Both the position numbers and the translations under genes were made by a program. The notes below the pieces were generated by a model. It was not told where the DNA came from. It ran no database searches and worked only from the letters and a program-made list of their open reading frames with translations. A DNA stretch of 57,004 bases from a virus: IMG/VR virus record IMGVR_UViG_3300024999_000122, positions 1 to 57,004 of that record, one strand, 5' to 3'. Of the stretch, positions 24,937-32,598 are shown piece after piece (position 1 is the first letter of the stretch; every line of letters starts with the position of its first letter).

Positions 24937-24950
24937 AGAAAATAGCCGCG
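24917..24950 (+). promoter_or_regulatory. Pair of operator-like direct repeats
   Basis: GGAAAATAAGCCCC (24917-24930) and AGAAAATAGCCGCG (24937-24950), 20 nt start to start. The first lies in the promoter spacer, the second just after the -10 box. The same pair with the same 20-nt spacing is found at the promoter at 34536. Confidence 0.7.
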
Positions 24951-24991
24951 AATACACGCGAGTAAGCGAAAAAAGAAAGGGGGCGGCGAGA

Positions 24992-25117
24992 ATGAAAGCG
25001 GGCATGTTAGTGATAAGGGGCAAGTCTAACGACGTGACTAAACAGCTTAAGGAAATGAAGCCCGAAGACTTCGAAGCGTTAAAGCGCCAGGTACTTACCA
25101 GAAAGGGGCTACAGTAA
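24992..25117 (+). CDS. Small protein ahead of the split SbcC
   Basis: 41 residues, ATG behind AAAGGGGGCGG. Reads MKAGMLVIRGKSNDV, then a charged helix ending TRKGLQ. Its TAA overlaps the ATG of the SbcC gene (TAATG), so it probably serves translational coupling. Family unknown. Confidence 0.65.
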   Translation: MKAGMLVIRGKSNDVTKQLKEMKPEDFEALKRQVLTRKGLQ

Positions 25118-26694
25118 TGGCCAAGATCGAATACGTTAAAGCCTGGGGCTTATGGTCGCACTTCGAAAGCTACTTTATGCTAAGCCCAAGCCTGACCGTA
25201 GTAACTGGACCCAACGGCAGCGGTAAAAGTAGCCTACTAAGAATCATTAAATGGGTAGCCCTGGGCGAACCAAGCGGGGAAAATTTCATTTTTAAGGTAG
25301 AGGACGAAGACACGAAGGAGGTACTAAAACAGTCCGAAGAAGGACGCGCAGAGATAGGCCTAGACAATGGGGTAGTCATTACCAAGACCAGGCGTAAAGG
25401 TAAGACGACGCACACTATTAGCACGATAGCGGAACCGTTCGAAAAGGCAGAGGTACCCCAGGAGATTAAGGACGCGCTGGGTATCACTAAATACAAGTTC
25501 GGGGACTTCGAAACTTATCTAAACTTCGCCTTCCAGCTGGAAGCGCCGTTTTTACTTTCAGAAAGCCCCAGCGTAGGCGCTAAGGTACTGGGAAAACTAG
25601 CTGGAACCGAAGCGGTGGACCTGGCTATAGGCGAAGCTACCAAGAGGACAAGCAGGACCCAGAAGCTTATTTCTACGGCTAAAAAGGACGTCGTACGGAT
25701 TAACGGCGACTTACTAGAATACCAGGACCTAGACGACCTACAGCAGCAGCTTAAGGCCTGCGAATTCCTTGTAGAAGAACTGGACAATAACGCCAGCAAG
25801 CGCCAGACGTTAGCCGAACTTACGAACCTACTGATACGTTCCAGGGATAGCCTGGAAACCTTGGAAACCGAGCTAGTGAAACTGGCTATAGTCCCAGACC
25901 TGGCGCTAGACCTAAAGAACATTGACCAGGCCCAGCAACGGTACGACGACCTACTAAGTCTATATGGGCAGCTTGACAGCAGCATACAGACCATAGACGA
26001 CCTTGCCGCCCAGCTGGTTAACTTTGAAGGGCTAAACGTCGCCGCGTTACTAATGGACAGCCTAGACGCCATTGAACGACGCCTAAGCACTATTCAAAGT
26101 TTATCCACGGAATTAATAAGTTACACGCAGGCCATTAAGGAAGCCGAGGACTTCCTGGAAACGACGAAGGGCCTGGACGTTGCCGCCTTACTCGTAGACA
26201 GTGCAGAAACTACCGACAGACGCCTAACCACTATTACCAAGTTATCCACTGACCTACTAAGTTATAAGCAGGCCATTAAGGAAGCCGACGACTTTTTACA
26301 GACTACCAAAGACCTGGACGTAGCAGCCGACAACCTGGGACACGTTGAAAAGCACGCCGCACGTATGGACAAGCTGCGGAACCTTTACGGAGAACATACC
26401 ATAGCCAGCAGCCAGGTAACGCGGCTTACGAAGGACATTACGGGCCTGGAAGGGGTAAAGGAAGCCGCCGACCTAGTTACGGCAGCAGGGCTAAGCATAG
26501 GACGCCTGGACACGCTTAGGCAGCTGGGGAGGGAATACACGGTAAAGGCTGACACGGTAATTAGTTCGGTAGCCGAGCTAGGGGCAGCCGTAAAAGCGCA
26601 AGGGTACGCCGAAGACGAACTAAGTAAAGCCTGGGAAGCGGCGGGGGGTAAATGCCCGCTATGTGACCAGGCAGTAGATACTCATAGCCATTAA
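25117..26694 (+). CDS. sbcC: SbcC/Rad50-like ATPase, N-terminal half with zinc hook
   Basis: 525 residues. Residues 1-130 are the N-terminal ATPase lobe with Walker A GPNGSGKSS (near 32-40) and a Q-loop FQLEAPFLLS. A long coiled coil follows, with a 47-residue tandem duplication (from LNVAALLMDS and LDVAALLVDS). The protein ends at the zinc hook, KCPLCDQ, six residues before the stop. In ordinary SbcC/gp46 the chain would return through a second coiled coil to Walker B; here that part is a separate gene at 28486. With SbcD (29402) it would process DNA ends for recombination. Confidence 0.85.
   Translation: MAKIEYVKAWGLWSHFESYFMLSPSLTVVTGPNGSGKSSLLRIIKWVALGEPSGENFIFKVEDEDTKEVLKQSEEGRAEIGLDNGVVITKTRRKGKTTHTISTIAEPFEKAEVPQEIKDALGITKYKFGDFETYLNFAFQLEAPFLLSESPSVGAKVLGKLAGTEAVDLAIGEATKRTSRTQKLISTAKKDVVRINGDLLEYQDLDDLQQQLKACEFLVEELDNNASKRQTLAELTNLLIRSRDSLETLETELVKLAIVPDLALDLKNIDQAQQRYDDLLSLYGQLDSSIQTIDDLAAQLVNFEGLNVAALLMDSLDAIERRLSTIQSLSTELISYTQAIKEAEDFLETTKGLDVAALLVDSAETTDRRLTTITKLSTDLLSYKQAIKEADDFLQTTKDLDVAADNLGHVEKHAARMDKLRNLYGEHTIASSQVTRLTKDITGLEGVKEAADLVTAAGLSIGRLDTLRQLGREYTVKADTVISSVAELGAAVKAQGYAEDELSKAWEAAGGKCPLCDQAVDTHSH
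26024..26320 (+). repeat. Tandem 141-bp duplication inside SbcC coiled coil
   Basis: Two 47-codon units share the pattern V-A-A-L-L-x-D-S, R-R-L-x-T-I, L-S-T-x-L, Y-x-Q-A-I-K-E-A and D-F-L-x-T-T-K. The duplicated units lengthen the coiled coil without shifting the heptad register much. Confidence 0.75.
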
Positions 26695-26706
26695 GGAGGG
26701 TACAAC

Positions 26707-27438
26707 GTGGAAAATGACTACAAAGTAAATGGGGAGGTAGCCGTAATTATCTTACGGCACAAAAAGAAAGACTGGCGGGAAGACGTGGTACTAATAGACG
26801 CCGTCGAACTTCCTAAGCTGCTGGAGTTTAAAGGCCGTTTCCACCCCTACGTACACCCAAGAACTGGTAAACTTTACGCCAGGGGCTACTATAAAGACCC
26901 CGTAACCAAGAAGATAAGCCAGCCATTGTTACACAGACTTATCATGGAACCGACACGTGGCCAAAATACCATGCACATTAACGAAGACACGCTTTTATGT
27001 ACCAGGTTTAATATGCGAAACGTGATTATAGGCACTAGCCAGCAGGACCTAATGGATCTTATACAGGCTGAACAGGAATCATTAAGGGTGCTGGAAGAAA
27101 CGGCGTCGCCTACAGCTGGAGAAGTAGAAAACGAAACCTTCTTAGTACACGAAACGACGACGGCTGGCGTATGGCTGCCAGACCTGGCCAATTTAAGCGA
27201 AGGCGGCCTAAAGATAGCCCTGGACGAACTTAAAGCAGCGGGGAAAATCGAGAAGGGTGTAAGCTTCCATAAGCAAAAAAGACGCTGGGAGGTAAGCGCG
27301 TTCCATGAGGGGGTAAGGCATAGGCTAGGGTACTGGCCGCCCGTAGACCTAGAGCGGGCTAATAAGGCGGTAAAACTATTTAGGGACGTAGGCCCCGTGG
27401 ACTACTTCGCTGGGGTAGGGAAAGGCGGTACTTTTTAA
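26707..27438 (+). CDS. HNH/AP2-like DNA-binding protein (possible homing endonuclease)
   Basis: 243 residues, GTG start behind AAGGAGGG. Middle part has an HNH-like order: LLHRLIMEP (about 75-83), MHINEDTLL (about 90) and FNMRNVIIGT. The usual Asp before the second His is replaced by Met, so catalysis may be lost. The C-terminus (RWEVSAFHEGVRHRLGYWP) is AP2-like, as in many phage homing enzymes. It sits between the two halves of SbcC, the place expected for an invader that split the gene. Confidence 0.7.
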   Translation: MENDYKVNGEVAVIILRHKKKDWREDVVLIDAVELPKLLEFKGRFHPYVHPRTGKLYARGYYKDPVTKKISQPLLHRLIMEPTRGQNTMHINEDTLLCTRFNMRNVIIGTSQQDLMDLIQAEQESLRVLEETASPTAGEVENETFLVHETTTAGVWLPDLANLSEGGLKIALDELKAAGKIEKGVSFHKQKRRWEVSAFHEGVRHRLGYWPPVDLERANKAVKLFRDVGPVDYFAGVGKGGTF

Positions 27439-27722
27439 TGAACGACGTAGAACTAGACAAGCTACGGGCCACGGTAGACACGGCCGAAAAACTTAAACGC
27501 CAAATTAAGACGTTGGATGACTTTATAGCTAGTTCGAACAACGCGGTAGGATACCTTAACGTAACCATGAACCACAAGAACCAGAACGAAATACAGCTTA
27601 TTAGTAACTTCGAGACACGTGTAATATTCGACTGGTTTAAAGATCATTTACGGGAAGCCGCCGAGCTACTTAAGTCTGACCTGGAAGGAAAATACAAGGA
27701 ATTGGAAGTGACTAAGAAATGA
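27438..27722 (+). CDS. Hypothetical protein between the SbcC halves
   Basis: 94 residues, helical; TAATG overlap with the previous gene. N-terminal coiled coil (LRATVDTAEKLKRQIKTLDDF) and a C-terminal charged helix. Could be a remnant of the coiled coil removed from SbcC, but no hook or ATPase motif is present. Confidence 0.55.
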   Translation: MNDVELDKLRATVDTAEKLKRQIKTLDDFIASSNNAVGYLNVTMNHKNQNEIQLISNFETRVIFDWFKDHLREAAELLKSDLEGKYKELEVTKK

Positions 27723-27958
27723 ATAGTCGCCAGCGTGCTAAACAGGCAGCCAGGAAGGTTAACCCAGTGCAGGAAGCCTGGAACGTAGTAGCTGACCATT
27801 TACTAAGTGTAGAAGCCGTAGCTCCTTGCTTTTTTATTGGTGAGGAGGGTTGGAGCAAAACGCGTAAGTGTCTAAGTTTAACTAGCATAAGAGGCTTTAA
27901 ACTGGTAAGTAAACCGTTAGGGGAGGTAACTAAGAAGTGGCTAAAGACCAGGAAATGA
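27719..27958 (+). CDS. Hypothetical basic protein
   Basis: 79 residues, pI clearly basic (many Lys/Arg at both ends), overlapping both neighbours. Contains FFIGEEGWSKTRKCL. No family recognised. Confidence 0.5.
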   Translation: MNSRQRAKQAARKVNPVQEAWNVVADHLLSVEAVAPCFFIGEEGWSKTRKCLSLTSIRGFKLVSKPLGEVTKKWLKTRK

Positions 27959-28215
27959 ACCTAGCCCTAGAAGTGGGACGTAGGTCACTAGAAAAAACCA
28001 AGAACTATTTAAGCCTTCAAAAGCATATTGCCGACCATTACCTAGACCACGCGGAAACGTGCGTTAACTGTTCTAAAAAGCCGGAAGCCGTAAACGCCAT
28101 TAGAAAGCTACGTAACACGGCCAGCGCAGCCGAAGAAGCCCTTAACACGTTTACCAGTGTTGAAGCTGACACGCTTAAGGAACTTAAAGAAGTGGCAAAG
28201 AACCAAGCGCACTAA
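27937..28215 (+). CDS. Helical protein with a single CxxC
   Basis: 92 residues from GTG at 27937 with GGGGAGG upstream; the ATG at 27955 (overlapping the previous stop) is an alternative start. Predicted helical hairpin with CVNC near residue 42 between the two helices. A helix-CxxC-helix plan is reminiscent of a miniature zinc hook, which would fit its place between the SbcC halves, but this is speculative. Confidence 0.55.
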   Translation: MAKDQEMNLALEVGRRSLEKTKNYLSLQKHIADHYLDHAETCVNCSKKPEAVNAIRKLRNTASAAEEALNTFTSVEADTLKELKEVAKNQAH

Positions 28216-28239
28216 ATTAAATAGGGGGTAATAAACACG

Positions 28240-28473
28240 ATGGATGTTAAAAACCGTATCGAAGTAGCTAAAGTTAACCTTAAGAAGGCCGAGCAGGCTA
28301 AGACCATCAAAGAAACCCAAAAGAAGGCAGCTGAACAGCAGCGCGACGAAGTGATAGTAAAGCTAGCCCAGGAGGGCGTAACCCCAGAAACGGTAGCCGA
28401 GGAAATAGCCAAGCTGGATTCCGAAATACAGGCCAGCCTAACCAAGGTAGAAGGCCTTATACCGAGACTATAA
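28240..28473 (+). CDS. Small coiled-coil protein
   Basis: 77 residues with GGGGG upstream. Very Lys/Glu/Gln/Ala-rich heptads (VNLKKAEQAKTIKETQKKAAE) then a loop GVTPETVAEEI and a second helix. It may be the detached returning coiled coil of SbcC. The next gene encodes the C-terminal lobe. Confidence 0.6.
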   Translation: MDVKNRIEVAKVNLKKAEQAKTIKETQKKAAEQQRDEVIVKLAQEGVTPETVAEEIAKLDSEIQASLTKVEGLIPRL

Positions 28474-28485
28474 GGGGGCGGTTAC

Positions 28486-29226
28486 GTGTCATTAGCAGAA
28501 TTACTAGCCAGAAAGCCCGTCAGACCTTCCACGTTGACGCCTGACGAGTTAAAAGTAGCTAACCCTACTTACGGGTCCTACCAGCTTAATAAGGTTAAAC
28601 TGGACCTTAAAACGGCCGCGCAGAAGCTAGCCGTAAGGGAGGGTAAACGGGACCTACTTTTAGAGCAGCGCGCCACGGCAGAAGCTAGCCAGCAGACAGC
28701 AGAAAACCAACTATCTATACTGGATAAAGTGTTAATCCTGCTACAGAAGGCTAGCGACTTCGCCAGGCAACAGACCAAGGGACGCATGGAAGAACTGGTA
28801 AGCCAGGCCCTAAATATCGTGTACGGGGGTAACCATAAATTTATCATTGACCTAGTAGTACGTTCGAACCGACCAGAAGCAGACTTTTATTTAAACGAGA
28901 ACGGCGTAGTAACCAAGCTGGAGAAGCCCGACTACGATAACGGCGGCGGCAAGATTGACGTAATATGTCTAACGCTTCGCCTGGCCATTGACGAACTGGT
29001 AAACGACGACGGCCCGTTACTGCTGGACGAAATCGGGAAGCACGTAGACGGGGAAGCAGCCATAAACCTGGCGTATTTCCTTAAGCAGTACGCCGAAAAG
29101 TTCGGTCGCCAGATCATTCTTATTACTCATAACACGACCTTGGAAACCATAGGCGACGTAAGCTACAGGGTAACTAAGGACCCCGTAACCCAGGAAGCCA
29201 GGGTAAAAGGAGGGGCTAGGGAATGA
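28486..29226 (+). CDS. sbcC: SbcC/Rad50-like ATPase, C-terminal half
   Basis: 246 residues, GTG start behind AAGGGGGCGG. After a coiled coil (30-110) comes the C-terminal ATPase lobe: a signature-like NGGGKIDVICLTLRLAI (about 150-166), Walker B PLLLDEIGKHVDG (about 177-189) and the H-loop IILITHN (about 213). This lobe must pair with the Walker A half at 25117 to make active sites. The stop overlaps the next gene. Confidence 0.82.
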   Translation: MSLAELLARKPVRPSTLTPDELKVANPTYGSYQLNKVKLDLKTAAQKLAVREGKRDLLLEQRATAEASQQTAENQLSILDKVLILLQKASDFARQQTKGRMEELVSQALNIVYGGNHKFIIDLVVRSNRPEADFYLNENGVVTKLEKPDYDNGGGKIDVICLTLRLAIDELVNDDGPLLLDEIGKHVDGEAAINLAYFLKQYAEKFGRQIILITHNTTLETIGDVSYRVTKDPVTQEARVKGGARE

Positions 29227-29405
29227 AAGTAAAACTAAGTGAATTCCCTAACCAACCTGGAGCCATGGCCTGCTGTAAAGAATGTCAAGGAAAAACGCGT
29301 AAGGATTGCCAGCCCGAACCAATGAACTGCCCAGACTTCTTTATACAGAATAAGACGTTTATGGACAGACGGCTTATGGATGCCGAAGAGGGGGTAAAAA
29401 CATGA
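29223..29405 (+). CDS. Small cysteine-rich protein between SbcC and SbcD
   Basis: 60 residues with CCKECQGKTRKDCQPEPMNC, a likely zinc-binding set. Start overlaps SbcC-C (ATGA) and stop overlaps SbcD (ATGA), so all three are translationally coupled. Function unknown. Confidence 0.6.
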   Translation: MKVKLSEFPNQPGAMACCKECQGKTRKDCQPEPMNCPDFFIQNKTFMDRRLMDAEEGVKT

Positions 29406-30406
29406 TACGTCTACTATTTACCGCGGATTGGCACTTACGGGGAGCGAACCCCAGGAACCGCACCGACGACTACAAGGAAGCAGTAAAGGCCAAGCTGCTA
29501 GAATGTTTCCAGCTAGCTAAAAAGTGGGAAGTAAATGCTATTCTGACACCTGGGGACATATGGGACAGCTTCGTAGTCAGTATAGGAACGCTGCTAGAGT
29601 ACGCGGACTTTATCAATGAACACAGCGGCGGCGTCCCAATACTTACGACCTTCGGCCAGCACGACGTACAGGGCTACAACGTCGCCAGCTTATACCGTAC
29701 TAGCCTGGCCCTGCTGGAAAGACTGGTACCGAATCTACGGATATACAAGAACCCCAGCGACCCCAACGACGTAGCCTATATATTTAACGACAACGGCTAC
29801 ACGGAAGCGGCTATAACCTTCACGCCATACAGTCGAAAGATGGACGTAAACGGCTACGGCTACAGCCCAGAAGTTAAGCTAGTAGAAGGAATTACGAGTA
29901 TCCAGGTATCCCACGGTACCCTATTAGATCACGAACCGCCGTTTGATAAGTTTACCCTGGTAGACGACGCAGTAACGACGGCCGACCTGGTACTAACGGG
30001 GGACTACCACCCTGGCTACGGACTTATTAAACGGGCCGACGGGAAGGTATTCTATAACCCAGGCAGCCTAACACGTCTTAAGGCGTCCGAAGCAGAGATA
30101 GCGCGAACCATAGCCGTAGGCCTGGTAACGGTAGATGGTAAGGACATCGACGTAAAGACCATACAGCTGGAGAGCGCGAAGCCTGGCGACGAAGTATTAG
30201 ACCGTAGCCGAATCGAAGCCGAAAAAGAACGGGCCTACGCTATGGACACGTTTAGCGCCCTTATGCAGACCAAGACCGAAGGGGCTGTACTTCTGGACAT
30301 TAACACCATCGTAGAAGCTATAGCCGCCCAGGAGGAAACAGCGCCACATATCGTTAAGGCAGCCCTGGAACTAATCGACGAGCAGCGGGCAAACGTGGTA
30401 GCGTAG
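29402..30406 (+). CDS. sbcD: SbcD/Mre11-like nuclease
   Basis: 334 residues. Metallophosphoesterase motifs in order: TADWHLRG (D-x-H, near 8-15), GDIWDS (near 51), GQHDVQGYN in place of GNHD (near 86), SHGTLLDHE (near 176) and GDYHPGYG (near 200). It is the nuclease partner of the two SbcC parts, acting on double-strand ends and hairpins during phage recombination and replication. Confidence 0.88.
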   Translation: MIRLLFTADWHLRGANPRNRTDDYKEAVKAKLLECFQLAKKWEVNAILTPGDIWDSFVVSIGTLLEYADFINEHSGGVPILTTFGQHDVQGYNVASLYRTSLALLERLVPNLRIYKNPSDPNDVAYIFNDNGYTEAAITFTPYSRKMDVNGYGYSPEVKLVEGITSIQVSHGTLLDHEPPFDKFTLVDDAVTTADLVLTGDYHPGYGLIKRADGKVFYNPGSLTRLKASEAEIARTIAVGLVTVDGKDIDVKTIQLESAKPGDEVLDRSRIEAEKERAYAMDTFSALMQTKTEGAVLLDINTIVEAIAAQEETAPHIVKAALELIDEQRANVVA

Positions 30407-30420
30407 GAGGGATTAAGCTT

Positions 30421-30639
30421 ATGAACTTAGGCGTATACCGCTGCGGAAACTGCGGCCACGAAGAACCTAAAACGGAAGACCTTAAGTTCTTAAAATTCCA
30501 ATGGATGGGACCATTAACCAGTAAAGTAAGTTGTAGGGCCTGCGGTAGTTATACCCTACAAAGGGCCTACGACGACACGTTTACCAGGGGAGAATTTCTT
30601 TTAGTGAAGACCAAAATTAAACATTACGGAAGGGGCTAA
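30421..30639 (+). CDS. Zinc-ribbon protein
   Basis: 72 residues, GGAGGG upstream. CGNCGHEE (near 9) and CRACGSY (near 38) form a two-knuckle zinc ribbon as in small transcription or translation factors. No further assignment possible. Confidence 0.65.
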   Translation: MNLGVYRCGNCGHEEPKTEDLKFLKFQWMGPLTSKVSCRACGSYTLQRAYDDTFTRGEFLLVKTKIKHYGRG

Positions 30640-30643
30640 AACC

Positions 30644-31210
30644 ATGGATTTTTTGACAGCAGGCGAGCAGCTTAAGGACTTAGTAGCTACCTACGGTATC
30701 GAGAACGTAAAGGGAGCGGTTAACGAGTTACTAGGCAAGGTGCCCAGAAGCCTGCCAGCCGAACACATAGCGGTACTAAGCCCACCAACAATCCAGGACA
30801 CACTACTCCAGCTGGAGAGTGCAGTAAGCGACGTACTGGCTGCTGGCGTAGAATTAGACGAAGCTTACGGGGAACGTGCCGCGTTAGGTAAGAAACGGGT
30901 ACAGCTTGAAACGGAAATAAAGTTAACCGAAGCAGAAGCCATAATGAAAATAAAGGGGGAAGCACGTAGCCAGTATGTAGAGATCGGGTCCGAAAAAGTG
31001 GCCTTGACTAATGACACGGTACGCGACGCTTACCGCAGAATGTCCAGTAAGCCCCAGCGTGAAGAACTAGCCACGGTAAACGCAGGCCTGTATTTTATCG
31101 ACGTAAACATTGAACGGGCCAAAGAGAAACGAAACACGGCTAAAGAAGCGAACGACAGTATACGGGCCAGGGCAAATATACAGGCCGCGCTTCTGAATTT
31201 CTTAGCGTAG
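30644..31210 (+). CDS. Hypothetical coiled-coil protein
   Basis: 188 residues. A helical N-terminus is followed by Glu/Lys/Arg-rich coiled coils (residues 75-120 and 145-180). Located between recombination genes. No catalytic motif seen. Confidence 0.6.
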   Translation: MDFLTAGEQLKDLVATYGIENVKGAVNELLGKVPRSLPAEHIAVLSPPTIQDTLLQLESAVSDVLAAGVELDEAYGERAALGKKRVQLETEIKLTEAEAIMKIKGEARSQYVEIGSEKVALTNDTVRDAYRRMSSKPQREELATVNAGLYFIDVNIERAKEKRNTAKEANDSIRARANIQAALLNFLA

Positions 31211-31222
31211 GAGGGGTTAAAC

Positions 31223-31543
31223 ATGCGTAACCAGTTCGACAGCTGTAGCTACGACGAGCTTACTAGCTGCCTTAAGGCCCGCGTAGAATGGATACGGGAA
31301 AGCCGCCTATTTCTGGCTGACCCGTATACCTTGAAGTATGAACACGTAAGGGCTAAGACAATTTTAAGTATGGCCATTAACGCCGACGAAATACGCTTAC
31401 TTCTTATCATTCGACGGGTCCTTAAACGCAGCAAGTATAGGAACTGGGACAGCACTAACAAGGACCTGGTTAACGGCTACGTACAGGCCTACATGAACGC
31501 TAAAGGTTATAAAGGTTGTATGAGTAGTCGAGCCGTTAGCTAG
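31223..31543 (+). CDS. Hypothetical protein
   Basis: 106 residues, GGAGGGG upstream. Helical and basic, with ARVEWIRESRLF and LLLIIRRVLKRSKYRNW. Family not recognised. Confidence 0.55.
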   Translation: MRNQFDSCSYDELTSCLKARVEWIRESRLFLADPYTLKYEHVRAKTILSMAINADEIRLLLIIRRVLKRSKYRNWDSTNKDLVNGYVQAYMNAKGYKGCMSSRAVS

Positions 31544-31564
31544 TAAAATAGGGAGGGGATAAAC

Positions 31565-32068
31565 TTGATTACAGATATGACCCGGATAAATTCCAGGACC
31601 CACGAAGGACGTCTAGCGCTGGCCCTACTGGCTGTAGTTACTACAACGTCGCACCAAAGCAAGACGCCAGACGACGTTATAGCGTCAGTACATCCCCTAA
31701 TTAGTCGTATGTTTCAAGGGGAACCAGAACCTACCGACGGAAGAGCGGACGCCGAAGTTTTAAAACGGGCTAAAAAGGCCCTACTAGTAACTCTAAGGGA
31801 AGAATCTACCCAGGCATCTGTAGAATATGCAGAACTTGTACTACGAGAAATCGACGCCGCATTAAAGGGGGCAACGGGAACGACTAAAGGGATACGTGCC
31901 GACATGGCTGCACTAAGCACGGTTGAACTGGCCCGAGAACTAAGCGGCAGGCCTGGGGTAGAAATTTTAAAGGTTATGCCTAGCGGCAGCCACGAAGTTA
32001 TGTACGTGTCTACCTTGTACAGGGAACCTTGTAAACCTATAACCGTGTTAGTGGTACCCGCAGAATGA
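31565..32068 (+). CDS. Hypothetical protein upstream of the RecU-like gene
   Basis: 167 residues from TTG behind GGGAGGGG. Helical throughout, with a beta-type C-terminal 40 residues. Overlaps the next gene by four bases (ATGA), so its product is made together with the nuclease. Confidence 0.55.
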   Translation: MITDMTRINSRTHEGRLALALLAVVTTTSHQSKTPDDVIASVHPLISRMFQGEPEPTDGRADAEVLKRAKKALLVTLREESTQASVEYAELVLREIDAALKGATGTTKGIRADMAALSTVELARELSGRPGVEILKVMPSGSHEVMYVSTLYREPCKPITVLVVPAE

Positions 32069-32598
32069 ACGACGCCCAAAGGGACCTACAACACGAACGA
32101 CAGCAGCGCGGCGACGACTTCCAAAATGAAATACGCAAAAGCTGGCGTCTAGTAAATAATTGCTGGCGTATGACCATCGAAAGCGGCAAAGGTACGGGAC
32201 GAGGCAGCGGTACACGTCCAGCCGACGCCATTACCCTACTAAAGGACGTAAACATACTAACGGAACTTAAACGTACAGCTGGAAACGAATTTAAACTAAG
32301 TATGTTAAGGCCTGGGCAGCTTAAGGGGCTTATGGACTTCGATGCCGTGATACCTAGAAACTTCGGCCTGGTATTCATAAGCTTCTTAAACGAAGCCAAG
32401 GGCATAGACGAAGCGTACAGTTTTAGGATTAAAGACGGCCTGGACTTTATGAGGAAGGCGGGACGCTGGCATATCAAGCGGGAAGAAATACCAGACATGT
32501 ACAGCGTATTCGGCTTACCGCTGCCACGGTTACCAGGGGACGACGAACGGCTATACGATTTAGAGGGGGTTAATTACTATTATTCAAATTACGCTTAG
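32065..32598 (+). CDS. RecU-like PD-(D/E)xK nuclease, probable Holliday junction resolvase
   Basis: 177 residues. The core LLKDVNILTELKRTAGNEF (about 56-74) supplies D and E-x-K, and PGQLKGLMDF follows like the Q-x-x-x-L element of RecU. RecU-family enzymes cleave four-way junctions. Location between SbcCD and a helicase supports a recombination role. The end overlaps the unusual start of the helicase. Confidence 0.65.
   Translation: MNDAQRDLQHERQQRGDDFQNEIRKSWRLVNNCWRMTIESGKGTGRGSGTRPADAITLLKDVNILTELKRTAGNEFKLSMLRPGQLKGLMDFDAVIPRNFGLVFISFLNEAKGIDEAYSFRIKDGLDFMRKAGRWHIKREEIPDMYSVFGLPLPRLPGDDERLYDLEGVNYYYSNYA

Noticed and set aside
25515-26090. Minus-strand 191-codon open frame in SbcC
   Set aside because: Ser/Arg/Leu-rich shadow of the coiled coil; no RBS and no relation to neighbours.
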